Source: Luscinia megarhynchos | Taxonomy: Eukaryota; Chordata; Aves; Passeriformes; Turdidae | Assembly (NCBI GenBank): GCA_034336665.1 | Contig: CM067569.1 | Coordinates: 22,789,320 to 22,853,319 of the forward strand | DNA: 64,000 bases | Reading direction: 5' to 3' | In this document: piece after piece, positions 1-26,227 of the stretch | Layout of the letters: each line of letters starts with the position of its first letter | Numbering within the stretch: the stretch's first letter is position 1 | Made by a program: the position numbers and the translations under genes | The notes under the pieces: generated by a model | What the model was told of the DNA's origin: nothing | The model's database searches: none | What the model saw: only the letters and a program-made list of their open reading frames with translations

Positions 1-11389
<11,389 letters not shown>

Positions 11390-11495
11390 CTTCACTCTCG
11401 CCAGGTCATGGGGATTAAGGACTGAACCCTGATAAAATTCCACCTGAGTGAAGTGTCGTTTAAAAAGAGCTTCCAGCTCAAGGTTAGGGGAGATA
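11390..11495 (-). CDS. KCNMA1: KCNMA1 exon: RCK1 second strand and helix, magnesium-site residue E399
   Basis: A 106-bp exon encoding the last base of N380 and I381-K415: [20 protein letters not shown] then [16 protein letters not shown]399, the partner of E374 in the magnesium site between the voltage sensor and gating ring, is present. The acceptor is ctttccaatgcag and the donor gtgaag|gtaaca; phase 2 in, 0 out. Reading through the donor remains open for a dozen codons before a stop, but those codons have no Slo1 homology. The sequence is identical to the mammalian peptide as far as I can recall. Confidence 0.97.
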
Positions 11496-13289
<1,794 letters not shown>

Positions 13290-15824
13290 TCAGAGTTAGT
13301 CTTGCAAAGAAGGTAAAACAAGCAAGCAAGCAGAGATGAAAATGATCACTTATTGAGAAAAAAGAGCATTAGTTTCTTCTTGATGTTTCTCTAGATCCTA
13401 TTCCATTAAGTCAGAGAAGAAAAGTATCAACTCCAAAAGGTTTTTTTGCAACTGCAAATGTGTACATATATATATACAAGCTCTCACCTGTAAAGCCATT
13501 TGCCCATGTTGTATTACACATTTAACAGTAGGTAGGATCAGTTATATATATGTTAATGCACTGTATTAACCAGTCCCTTTTCAAAGTCATATTTGTTCAT
13601 TTTACACATCTTTCTCGATATCTTTAACTCCTCCAATGAGATTTACTGTTTAAATTTTTGGGTTATGACAGCAAATCTCCCTAAAATGATTCAATATTTT
13701 TGTATAGTTGAAGCAGACTTCTGTGCCAAGGAAGGTGATGCAAAACTTGCCAATTACAGGCCATAAGAAAAGAAATCTTTTTCCTATCATAAATCCTAGA
13801 AGTAGAGTACTTTACAACAAATAACTCATTGTTTACTATTATCACTTTTCTGGCAGAGCACAGTGTGTTAAACATTTATTTTGAAATATGATAACTCCTT
13901 TTACATCAGTACTTAATGACATCACCAGGACTCAAATGCAATTTTAGAAATAGCAACAATCTAAAATTTCAATTGCTTCATTTTATTTTACAGAAATAGA
14001 AGTTCTTTAGAGACTCTGGCTGGTTTGTATTTAACATAGGACTTGATATCTGAATGTTTATTGCTAAAAGTGCTATTCATAGTTTCAGCTTTGCCTTTTT
14101 TTTTTTCTTTTTATTAATATAAGTTTTAGGTGCAATAAATGTCCTTGAATTGCAAACACTTAAAAATACGAAAACATGAGCTAAAACTTTCCTCTTTTAT
14201 GAGACGGCAAACACAGTATCAGAAAACAAGATGTGAAATATATCAGGTCAGCCTTTTTCCTTGGGGCAAGGAGCCCTCTGGAGATTTCTTTTGGGAGCTT
14301 TGCAACCTGGCAGTTTGCAACATGCTGGGCACTGAGGAGAACCTACACTGCCCCCACCAGAAGGACTCTCCCCTCTTTCCCCTGATGGCCCTGCCTGAGC
14401 CGCCAGAGGTGTGCAGGTGTGACTCAGTGCATTGTTATACATACAGCAGCAATGGAAAATCTCAGGAAGCTTCACATTCTGAAGAGATATTTAAAACCTT
14501 AGTCCTTTACTTGATGTAAATTCTGAACAGACTATTTGGTACCCTACATTACACAACATATAGAGAAGTTCTTTCTGTCTGGTGGTAAACCCATCTAGCA
14601 TCAAAACCCTCCAAGTGCCAAGGAAATTATAAATAGCAGCTAAAAATAATAATTTACATTCCTTATACATTCTCCAAGTTGACTGATTTTAAACTATGGG
14701 TATTATTTTCTTCAAATGTCTGCACATCTTACTAATAAAAAAATTGAACTTTCCATCTGGATAGCTTATACATTGCTTTTGATAGTAGAATTAGTTCTTG
14801 AGTGTAGGGGAATTCCTTTTTGCAGATCCAGTGCTGTTAGCTTTAGCTGGGTCTCTTCCTGAATGCTCTTCTGATACACCCCTACATTTCTATGGAGAAA
14901 ATTTAGTTACCTCCCAGGCTGATTTCACTTAATATGGGTTCTTTTCTGTCATTAATTAGAGCCTGCATTTTAAAAGTATGGCTGTGCAACCCAAAATATT
15001 GTATTGCAGAAGAAATTATCAGAGTATCAAAAGACTACAAGGTAATTCATGCTCTCAGATACTTTCAGAGGTTATTTGTCACAAAAAGGTCCTGCTAAAA
15101 GCAGATGCATTTGGTGCAATCCTGTTATGATTCTCACTGACTAGGGACTCACAGCAATCTGCTCCAGTGAAAATAAAATATTTGGCTGCCCAAAAGCTCC
15201 TGCATTTGGGTATCAGGACTAAGTGTTTTTTGACTGTTAAGAGGCATCTGCACTGTGGTTTCATTTCATAATCTGATTTGGAGTTGGACATAATCTATTC
15301 TTCTCTTCTTTAAGAGTTTATTATTCTCTTATACAGTGCAAGGCAGTATATTGAACAGTGACTGAAAAAAACTCTATTCTTTCAAAGAATATTTTCTGAT
15401 AAGATACTTGCATTCATTTTTGGTTGAAAACTCACACAAAAAAATCCCTCCTTTAATGTAAGTTATATTTTTGCTTACAGTAAAAGAAATTGAAAACAGA
15501 CTTCCTACTTGTCCACAGAGAGTTATTAGGTATATTATTTAAGAAAACTTGAAGAGCTTATAATATTCCAATCTGTCCTGTATATGAAGATTTATAACTT
15601 CCTCTGTTAGTTTCAATAACCTTTGTATTCACTTTTAAATTTTTTTAACACTCATTTTTTCCATGCACTGAGAAAATAAAGCCAACATAGTGTATATCTT
15701 TTGTTTTCTGCAAAAGAGTGGGTTAGTAGAAAGACACTGAATAGAACTCATTTGGTCAACAGAAATGTATAACTTCTGCATTAAGCTCTTATTTATGAAA
15801 AATCCTCAGAACAAGTACATTACT

Positions 15825-15869
15825 ATTTATTATTATTATTATTATTATTATTTCTTTTTTATTATTATT
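15825..15869. repeat. ATT/TTA microsatellite
   Basis: An interrupted trinucleotide run: about nine TTA units to 15852, a T-rich interruption, then three more ATT units ending at 15869. It is a simple repeat inside an intron and likely polymorphic in length. Confidence 0.95.
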
Positions 15870-16159
15870 CTTTTAAAAAAATCTATAAAGTCCCTTGCCA
15901 TACTGAAAAACATGAATTAAGAATATTGACTTATTTTTTTTTCCAATGATAGGTATTTAGGAGGACTAAGGTTTTTGTCAAGTAGTAGTTGTCATTGGTA
16001 AACAGATGTGAAACTGGTTTAACATACCAGTGGGAATCCATATTTCATTATTATGATGCTCCAAAGAAATCTTTTACAAAGGAGTCATACTCTATCAACA
16101 AAAGATGGGCTCATCACTCCCTCCTATATATATTTAGTATTCTCAAAATGAATGTAAGA

Positions 16160-16217
16160 AATACAAAAAAAATGAAATATGAAAAAATATTAAAATATGA
16201 AAAAATGAAAATATTTT
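16160..16217. repeat. Degenerate AT-rich tandem repeat
   Basis: The unit aatatgaaaaa recurs imperfectly about four times in a row (aaatgaaatatgaaaaaat, then attaaaatatgaaaaaat, then gaaaatattttaaatatga). This is low-complexity intron sequence with no function suggested. Confidence 0.7.
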
Positions 16218-19200
16218 AAATATGAAGAATTGTCACAGATGTACACAGTTGATTTCAACTGTGATTCTACATAATTTAAATTCTCTACAGTACCTTTTTT
16301 CTTACTCTAGCATTGACATAATGATCCATTTACTAAAAATACTCCAGCTTCTTATAAAGTAAACAAAAATGGTGATTAAAAAAATCCAAAGCTACTACAG
16401 AGTGAAGCTCTTTCAGTAAGAAAAACAATGAAATTAGCAAAAGTTAAAACATCTAGGTTTCTGGGCATAAGATAATTGAGAACATACACTTAAACCATGT
16501 AAATAGCACTGTAAATGAAAACAGATCCTCTGTGAATGGGATTCTTTAAAAAGGATCTGTGCAGGGCTCTTCCTTCACAAAACACAACACAAAAGGCAAA
16601 TTTTTTGCCTATTTATTTTGCAAGAAATATCCATTTTATTGGAGTGAATATAAAGAACCTGAAAAAATCTCACTCCAACTAGTCTGTCCTAATAAATCAA
16701 AAATAATAAATACAAAATTCTGTTCAGTACTCAGTTGAATACTTGGTGTTCACTTGTCAAGTAACTAAAGGAAGTGTGCTGCATATTGATCTAGATGGCT
16801 CCATAAAATTATGGTATTTATATCAAATACATATGCTCAGATCTTTTTGTGGTATTTCTGCTTAGCATTCTGATCATTCCTTCATCTACTGACCATCTAT
16901 AAATTCTTGATATACCAGCAGCAGGCTGCTGTGGTTGAAGCAGACTTTTAAAGTCTAACAGGTTTTGCTCAAAGAAATGATGGATGTCAGTCATGTTTTC
17001 TTATTGAAAAAAGTCAATAAATGTCAGCAGAGTCTGCATATGTAGTCTGCTTGTTTATCTATTACTGATATGCATTCTTTAACATACCAGTTTACAGCAT
17101 ATTTCTAGATGGTTGTGCTTTTCATGATCTACCAAACATTATTCAGGATTCTGATAATTCAGCTCAAAACTTCATGTGTGTGCTTCTGTGTCTTTCTCTT
17201 ATTTCAATATAAACTTCCCTCTCAGACTAACTCCATTAGAGCAGTAAGTGCTGTGCAGCCACAATTTGAAGTGTTTTCCCTTATTTTCCACAGAAGACCT
17301 GAGCCCAAGGATGATGGTCCTCTAAGGATGTCTTATGTAACCAATGTGAACAGTAAAAAAATAATTAAACTGTAAGCTAATTTCTCAATCTGATTCTCCC
17401 ATCAGGCTCTATAAATCTTCTAGTAAAAAGGAGGCAAGCAGAAAATATTAAAGGATGTAGCAAATTGACTGTCAAACAAGTTTGACTTTTTTTTTCTCCT
17501 ACAACTGTTCAAAAGTAGATTTTTATTATTCTCTGTATTCCTGAAGGATTAAAAATCTCAAAAGTGTTGGAGTTACTAACAAGTGTTGCAGACACTAAAA
17601 TATGTTTCAGCAGTAAAAATATACAAGCATATGGCCAAACTGCCAGAGGAGATGTAATTGCAGTATGTGAAAACATATCTCAGGTACTTTTAATTTCTAT
17701 AAATTGGACCTAATAGCTTCAACTGTCAGCTATTTAGGAACCAGAGTGTAGAGTGTACTTTTGCAGCTGCTGTGCTTAATTCTGACTGAAAATACCTGTT
17801 CTTTCCACCAGGTTCCATGCCTTTGGATTCTCTCTTAAATTATGAATAAAGGAAAAGGGATTAGGCAATACCAGGAAGCAACCAAACAGCTCCATTCAGC
17901 ATATGGTGCACAGTACAGAGCAGTGGATCTCTACTGGATCTTACATCAGATTAACATGAATAGGAAATTGGGAATGTCAGGTATTTGAAATTTTCTCTGA
18001 TGCAAATATTAAGTCACTTTGTGACCAATACAAGAGTGCATTTCAGATCCTTTAATCCAGGATAAATAGCACACTTTGCCTAACTTCATCCAAGCTTTCA
18101 TCCAAGTCTGTTTGCAATGGCATGCTATTCTACATGACTCACTCTGGGCTGCTTTGTTTATTTAAACTTTGCTCAGCTACAGCTAAATTAATTTATCTTG
18201 CATTTATATGATCATGATCTAAGGAATTTTGCAGTGTTTCTCTATAAACCAAGTTAAAAGTTAATACTCTTTGTTTGATGCACACCTCCAAACCAGCCAT
18301 AATAAAATGAAAGCACAGTGATTTGGTTCTTCCAGGGTCTGGATTAGTTAAGAGGCTCCCACTATAGTTTAAGGCATGAATATTCATCCTTGCATTCAGT
18401 CTGAATGGCAATATTTTTTAGAGTATTTCTGCTTTTATGAAGAATATCACAATAGGCACAACACATATCTATCACCAGAAGACAAAAGTCAATAGTTTAC
18501 TATAAACAGAAGTAAAAACTGCTGAATGCACAAGGAGCCCATACCAGAAAGTTAACAGTAAAAAGCAGGGGCAATCTACACCTCCAGCATTAGCATCTCA
18601 CTTGCAAACAGACCTTAATCTACTGTTCTAATTCCTCCAAACCTCGGATTCATTCTTGTAACATTTTGTGTGGCAGATATCACACACACGTGCCATCCTG
18701 TTTTTACTTTTGAAATCAACTGCATTGCAGTTGAAATACACTGCATTCTCCCATTATAACTCATTTTCAAATCACCTTGCATGTTTTTTAAGTGCTCAAT
18801 GAGTCAAAAAATAATTAAATCCTTTTTAAGTAATGCCTGAGTTAGAAAAGGATCTTCAGATTTTTCAGAATTTCATCCACGAGCAGAGCCAAAGCATTTC
18901 TTTCCATAGAAATCATCCCAAAATGTCATGACTAATTTTCTACAATAGAACCTGAGTGAAAGCAAGAAGTCTCTAAAACTTGCTGATCAATTAATAACTT
19001 CTGCCATCTCACATTACACAGCCTGGAATGCTATGGACTGTGTAGTTTGTAGAATATGGTAGATCAGCAGATTTATAAACCAGATTTCTTGAGTCAAAAT
19101 TTGAACAGCAACTACTGCTATTTGATGCCAAATCCAGAAGGGTTTTTTTTTTTTTTTAAGTTTAAGCAGAGAAAAGGAACTTCTACAACTTCAGCTAGAA

Positions 19201-20140
19201 ATATAAAACAAGCACTATTATTGTAGGAATGGAACATGATATGAGACCTCAAATACACATTTTAAAGTCATGATGCTCTTACATGTCACTGCCCAGATTT
19301 TCTTTCTTACTTTCAAAAGAATGGATATAGTTTAATATGCACACAAAATTGAAAAAAAAAAAAAGTTTGTCTATTTCTTCTATCTGTCAGTCTATTTAAC
19401 ACTCATCAGATTTTCTTTATCACTAAGTGAAATTTCATTTGAAAAAGTGGGATTAGAAGAATGGCTAGCAGATGGGAAATAGAGATACCCCTGGGATCAT
19501 AATGTAATCCATGTCACATTCTCTTATTACACTCTCATCCCACTGAAAAAATAATATCTTACATATTGCATCAAATTATTTAATATAAGAATTTAATGTC
19601 ACTTTCTTTGGAGCGATGCCTCTCATTACTGCAGCAAATGGACCTTTTCTTTGGTTAAGCTTTAACTTTTCCTTTTTTTTTCCTAATTTGTAATGAAATT
19701 CAAATGTCTAATGAGTCCAATATGGCCTGTCATCTTAAATTATCTGTTTGTCTTTCTGTTTACCATATCTATCTGTCTACAGTTTTTATTTTCCTCTGTG
19801 AAGTTTAGTTATTGAATCCCATGTTTCCTTCTGGAAGGAATTTCTAACAGATGATTATTCCTGTTGATATGTTGATGATTTGATAATTTATGGCTTGTAA
19901 ATTTAAGAAATCTGAAGAAATCTCTGGGAAGCAGAGCAGATCACAAGAGAAGATAAACAGGAGGTTCTAATACCTTGCATAGTAAAGGACTGTGATTTCA
20001 TTAAAATGCATTTTAAATCTTACATATTAACTACAATAATGCCTCTGGATAATTTATTTTTACATCTTTTGAATCTGTAATGAAGTCTAGCATAAATCTG
20101 TACTCTGGTGACACAACAAGCAGTTTATATAGACATGGCC

Positions 20141-20215
20141 AGAATCACAGAATAGGTCAGGTTGGAAGGGACCACAGTGGCTCTTGGGACCAACTTCCCT
20201 GCTCAGCCACGTCAT
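20141..20215 (-). mobile_element. Short CR1 LINE 3' fragment (minus strand)
   Basis: The sequence agaatcacagaataggtcag followed by gttggaagggaccacagtgg is an antisense CR1 3' end. The match fades after the stretch that reads like accaacttccctgctcagcc, so only some 75-90 bp are recognisable. Confidence 0.85.
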
Positions 20216-23200
20216 TGCTCTCTCTGCCATACCTGTTCCTGGAAAGCTGTGATCTACTTTCTGCCCTCATAAACACTTTGCATGGGATTTGGTAACAGTT
20301 TTATATAAAAAAAGACAAAATAATTTAGTCCATGGAATTAGAAGTCATCAATTCAATGTAAAGACTGAAAAAAATCAGTAAGTTATCCAGGCTGAGTTCA
20401 TCAGTGTACAAATGTTCTTTCCATATGCTTTTTTAGAGCTTTGTGCACACTGATTTACAGTAAGTTAATATTTTCAACTGGAAAATATTTAACAGAATTA
20501 AAATCCAACCTGATCGTATGCACACATGAATACAGAAATGGAACAAGAACAATCTTGATTCAAAAGTAAATTAGTAAATAAAGAAAAATATTTAATTACA
20601 AATTAGTACAGGTAAAACATATCTGGATCTTTAACCCCATCACATATCACACCTCAGTAATATGAATATTTTAAACAAGTAAGCAAAATAAACTTAGGGA
20701 GTTTTTCCTTAGAATAACACAGATGGTCTCATAAGTCCTATTTTGGCTGGAACCAAACACATAAGTTCCAAAACATCAGATAAATAGTGCTATAACATAA
20801 ATCTACTTATCCAAACCCAAGATTTTCTTGAAAAGAAAAGGCCTTATTTCAACAGAATTAAAGACTGAAGATTACAGGTAATTACAGCACTTTAGAAATT
20901 CATCCAAAGTGATCAATGACCCTTCCAGCCTTACAGAGGTATGAATGCACGAACGAAACTGCAGGTTAATGCTCTATTCTAAAACTAGCTATGGTGACAG
21001 AGTGGCAGATACCTTTTCATCCTTTTATGGTACTTCACTTTAGAAACATCACTTTAAAATTATCCCATTAATATTAACTCATTAATTCTATAAATAATTC
21101 AGAGAAAAAGCATAAACAAAGTTGAATTAAAAGCTTTAAAAAGAAAAGAACTAAAGACTATAAAGAAATTCCTGTTCTTTAGAAATCTCCTTAAAATAAT
21201 ACTACAGAGCAGGAATTATAATTCAATTTAAAACCCAAAAAAATTCCCTGTGGACTTTCACAACTAAATGAACCTATTATCTAGTAAGTTTCACCAGTGA
21301 TAACTGCATACTGTTTACAAACTACTTTTGTTTGCAAAGTTTGTATGTACAGGTCTCATCTAAGACAAAAATAAGGTTCTGTATTATGTAAAATGAATCC
21401 TACATAGTTTATGATCGTTTCGGGATTTTATTGGCTGAAAAGAAAAATGAAATGTGAGAGCAAACTTGGTGTGTTGGTTATTTCTCTTCTTTAGTTAGTG
21501 AAGTTTGTATCAATAATTCTTATGCATACATTCTAGCTTCTTCACATTCACAATTCTGCAGTGAGGCTCTCCACAATATTGAAGTCCCTTAGTGCAAAAC
21601 TCAAAAGATACATAATCATACACTGGTTTTAATTTCTACCTAAATGTTTAATAATCATGTTATTACACACAGAGTTAGGAGGCAACATGCTGTTCTGTTT
21701 CCTGACTTGTTTGCTACCTGGGGTTAAGTCATGACAATGTATAAACATGTATGTAGATGCTACAAAGCAGATTTCATGCATTTATCTATTTTTTATGGAG
21801 TTTAAAAGCACACACATTTGCTGTTTAAAGGGCTGAAACTCTATCTTACATCAAAATTCAGCTGCTTTCCTATTGGAAATGTATTTCATTTTATCTGGAA
21901 ACTTTCTGACGTTAGAAATAGAACAACTGTAGTTTCTCATTATTTTTGCTGCCAGAATCTATGCTTGGTTGCTCAACTAAAGACCTTATACTGCTAATTA
22001 CTACCACATGCCCATATCCCAAGCAAAGGAAAACTTATTGGTTCTGACAATCCATTCTCTCAACACTGAATTCCAAATGAAAACTTCAATTTTGGCCAAA
22101 CATAACATTTCATCAATCTTGTTCTACTGACTGCAAAAGCAACATCAAACAAGGAGTGCTAATGGCTTTTTACTGTGCAGTTCCCAAGCTTAGATTCTCT
22201 GATGAAAGACCCACATGAGCAAAGGACATCTTTAAACTACTTAGTAATTAATAATTGAACCAGAAAACAATGCATAAAGTAAATTGAACAGTTTGTATGC
22301 TGATGACAGAGCTGAGTTTCAAGCAACAAATTATATGAGAAGTAGAGATCAGCAGAGAAAGCACTTATGACAGAATGAGATTAAAAAAAACAAACAGATA
22401 GTGCATATAAAGAGAGACAAAAACAAAAAGTGGAAAAAATAAAATTAAGCATGCCCCAAAGCTAGCAGAAGCCTGTAATCTGAAGTTGAGCTTTTCAGGA
22501 TGTGGGATTCTGACTGAAGATCAGGTCCAAATTTAGAGACATCTGAGCAATGCTGGGTACTAGTGACAATGTAGAAAGGGACGAACAAACTCTGTGTACA
22601 ACAGGTTTTAAACACATTCCCCTCTGCTATAACTCCTCTGGAGCTTTGAAAACAGAGGGATATGTTCTGAGTTTGAAAAACTTCTCTTTGAGAAAACAAG
22701 TATGAATATAAATATGAAACTGAGCCCTGGACTCTTCACAAACAAATATTTTGGGAAATCAACAATACTACTCATTCCCAGAAATAAATCAAAGCATTCA
22801 GTTTGTCTAGGTAAGCGATGCAAGTTTCCAACATCAGTGTTTACAGTTTACCTTAGACATTTGAGGGTATCTCAAGAAATGCATGTATTGAAGTCTTCTA
22901 TATAATTGCTTGAGTATTATTGAACAGAAAATACTGTAAGTTATAGCTAACTTTAAAACTTTGATTTATCTGCACAGAGATATAAAACAGTACTCTAGAA
23001 TTAACTCTGTGGGACATGTATGGTCTTTCTGCTATACAGAGAGGAGAAATAACTTGATAAAACCATAATCCACTTCAACAAAATGTTGTATGGTGATTTG
23101 AAAGGAACGAAGTAAAAATTACCATCTTAAAGTAAGAAGAGGGACAATTTATTAGATAAATTTCTTGCAGTATCTTATTTATATCATATGAAAAGGAGTC

Positions 23201-24147
23201 TCTATGTGAATAGACTTTCAGGGCAAATATGCTGTAGCAGTGGATGCCATGATGGTATGTAATGAAATGAAGATGGCAACACTGAAGGTGATATTGTGCT
23301 CTACTGCACTATATCGCCAAGGACATCTAGTTCAGGAAAGGCTATTTTCCAGCACACCCAGGAGCTGGGAATGCTAGAAAAAAGCTAGTTTTAACCTGGT
23401 CAAGAAAACAAGCAGGCTTTCAATAGAAATGTAATGAGTTATGTGGTCCAATAAAATTTAACCTTTTCCACCAGGTAAAAATAGCAGGCTTTGTTTTTTA
23501 CCATACTATTTTGATATTATGGCTACTGCCTGCTCTTCTTCAGATAAGTTTAATGTGGTATAGGGAAAATAATTGCTTTAAAATCCCTGGTCACAGATTC
23601 TAAAATTATGAGAGTTTGCAATATCCATGGAAAGTCAAAAAAAGCTTTATGAGATCTGAATCTGCTGGTTGCACATCCAGAAACAGGGCTATTAGACTTC
23701 TTATATAGTCAGTCCAACAGAACAAACTGGTCAATATATATCTCCTATTTTGCATCCAGTAAAACAAAGTTTTCTGAAGAACTGAGTTGTCTGCAAATCA
23801 TGTGAGTTATCATTGTCACTTAGTGAAGAGATAAACCATGCAATATTCTGATGCCCAAAATGGTGAAGTGACAACTCACTCTTGCTGCAGAAGTTAACTG
23901 CACATGTAAGAGCAGCACTTTTACAAGAAATGTTGTGTAGTCTGGGTGGTATCCAGGTTCTCTTGAATAGGGACAAAATGTTGTGACTTGTACCATAGCA
24001 CAGCCCAGGTCTCTAATTATAGTGTGACAACTCTCAGTGGTAACATCTGATGTCAAAGAATACATCCTTGTAAGCTGTGAGTCAGCTATTACCACCTTCA
24101 GGGGCTCTTTAGAGTCCCACAACCACACCTGGTCTTTTTGGACTTAC

Positions 24148-24239
24148 TTTCTGCCTCGGGTTGAGTTAAAAGTTCCGCCGTATTTCTTCCGATTAAGGAT
24201 GAGAGCAGCAATTTCTGGCACGTAGCGAGCAAACATTGC
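24148..24239 (-). CDS. KCNMA1: KCNMA1 alternative exon B: variant end of S6 and S6-RCK1 linker
   Basis: A 92-bp exon encoding [19 protein letters not shown] then [11 protein letters not shown] plus two bases of K343. It matches exon A at 20 of 30 residues. By human numbering the changes are S317R, I323A, E324A, G327L, S335T, Y336F, S337N, A338S, V339T and S340R. The acceptor is catgcatgtag, behind a 3' splice region with a long T run; the donor gcagaaa|gtaagt matches that of exon A. The frame is fully open, and the RKKYGG core is conserved, so it is a functional exon and not a decayed duplicate. A variant like this is known among human KCNMA1 transcripts, as far as I recall. Losing E324 should halve the inner-mouth acidic ring. 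Confidence 0.93.
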
Positions 24240-24436
<197 letters not shown>

Positions 24437-26056
24437 CTAAGAAGAAGATAGGAGACAGAAGAAAAGACTAAAAAGAGAGGCCAAAGAAAGGGGGATGGTG
24501 AATATTTTCAGAAGATATATATTTTTAAGATCTGAAAATGCAAAAAGAATTAGATCTATGTAGTCGTTTAAAAAGAATTTTTTTTAAAAATGAAAATGTT
24601 CTTATCAAACAAAACAAGAGGGCTCAATATAAAAGTTGGTCTTGGAGAAGGTACACACCTTATAAATAAAGAAAATGGTCAAAAGAGGAAAAATGGACAC
24701 ATAAAACAAAACAAGAACACAATTACTTCAAACTGGTATGCAATCACAAAAAACAGTTATGCCTCTTTCTTTCTAAAGAGGGGAGGGGGAAAAACCTATC
24801 CAAGCCCCACGGCAAGAAAAACAAATCCAAGTATTATCATTGTTGTTACATTTCTGTTTTAAAACACAGACTCTTCCACCCATTGCAAGAATTTAAAAGA
24901 AGACAAAAACAAGATGAAATCAGGGATTACTTCCCCATCAAGAAACAAAAAAATCACCCCGCCGCCCCGCAAAAAAAAACTCTTCCAAAAGTTCTTGGGT
25001 TTAGAAGGATTGGAATAACATGTGATAGAGAAAAGGTTTTGAAGAGAAAATAAAAATTGTTCTGCCATGTTTTGTCCAACAAACAGCTTTGTTGTGGCTG
25101 GATACTTCGAAGAGCTACTGCCATTTGACATATCAATAAACAGAGATGGGAATGCATATATGTAATGCACATAAGTATCTGTGTGTGTCTCATATATAGC
25201 ATTCATAACACTGGTTATATACATATCAGCTCTGTGAGATGCATGTGTATGTGAAATCAACGGATGAGGGTAAAATAGCAACATACACATGTGTGCATGG
25301 GCACGATATGTATTACGAGTCATCCGCAAAGCATTTACCTTGCACGGTGCAAGTACTGAAATAAACTTTGCTGGTTTAGACAACATTGCAACAGGGGTAA
25401 TAATATTACTAGCACTGATCAATAATGGAAAAGTTGACAAGACAAATAGTAACTTGGGTGTTGTTTAATACAGGACAAAGAACACGAGAAATTGCTGATA
25501 TAAAAGGATACTGGTTATGGTTGTGTGATAAATTGTGAGCTAAAACTGTATTACATGACATGAAGGGATGTTTGAAATTAAAGAGAATGTGGTTTGCCAT
25601 CATCTAGATCAGGCAAGCTGCTCTTTAAGGCAGTCCAAAGCCACAGTGTTTGTTGGAATTCTGGGAAGGAACACAGAAGGGTGGGTAGGACTTCTGAAAC
25701 CGCAAAGTGCCTTTAAATATCAATAGCAACCTCCAAAAATGCTCTACAGTCAGTCTCTAGGAAGTAGAAGACTACAAATAACATTATATGTTGAAATATT
25801 AAGGCACTTTATGTTGTCACATGCATTATTCATTTAAATGGATTAGAAAAATTCTAATTCTGGACTAATTTGACAAGCTCTGCCAAAATACATATCTACA
25901 GGAAAAAAATGCATATTAAACATATTAAATGTTTTATAATTAATTTTAGTTTACTAATCCAGATATTATTGTTTCCTTAATTACAACATTGAGACATACA
26001 GGATCAAGTCTTAAGGTAACTGGAGTATTAAGAAGAATATAAAGAAGAATTTTTAC
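24437..26056 (-). other. KCNMA1: KCNMA1 intron upstream of the alternative exon pair
   Basis: About 1.6 kb between the pore exon and alternative exon A. It ends in a strong pyrimidine tract (24437-24482) in front of exon A. It contains the longest stop-free ATG frame of the window (25440 down to 24859, 193 codons) and a 15-bp CpG-containing palindrome (25339-25353). Neither has recognised homology. Splicing regulators for the exon choice would be expected in this intron, but I cannot point to one. Confidence 0.8.
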
Positions 26057-26227
26057 CAATCCCCCAAGGATGAAGAAGACCATGAAAAGGCGACCAAGGG
26101 TTGTTTTTGCATAAACATCTCCATAGCCAACGGTGGACATTGTAACCATCAGCAAATAAACACATTCCCAATATGTTAGCGGTTGATTATTTTGGAAATT
26201 TTCCCATGGATCCCCTGAGTTCTCCAC
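26057..26227 (-). CDS. KCNMA1: KCNMA1 exon encoding the pore helix, selectivity filter and start of S6
   Basis: The 171-bp exon encodes 57 residues, V256-L312. It begins [14 protein letters not shown] (turret), continues with the pore helix ([15 protein letters not shown]), has the potassium selectivity filter TVGYG followed by D292, and ends with S6 up to the gating hinge in FFILGGL. This region forms the ion pathway in the plasma membrane as a tetramer. Position 271 is proline (NNQPL), whereas I recall alanine in mammals. The acceptor is cgttgtag and the donor ttg|gtaaaaatt, which is weaker than most donors in this gene. The frame is phase 0 at both ends. Reading continues past the donor into intron as an open frame for some codons, but protein homology stops at L312, so the exon boundary is clear. 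Confidence 0.98.

Noticed and set aside
14139..14519. 126-codon plus-strand open frame and overlapping minus-strand frame in a GC-richer patch
   Set aside because: No homology recognised and no supported splice sites; the GC enrichment alone does not make it an exon.
23820..24128. 102-codon minus-strand frame just downstream of alternative exon B
   Set aside because: It begins within about 20 bp after the exon B donor and shows no Slo1 homology; it is intron sequence that happens to be open.
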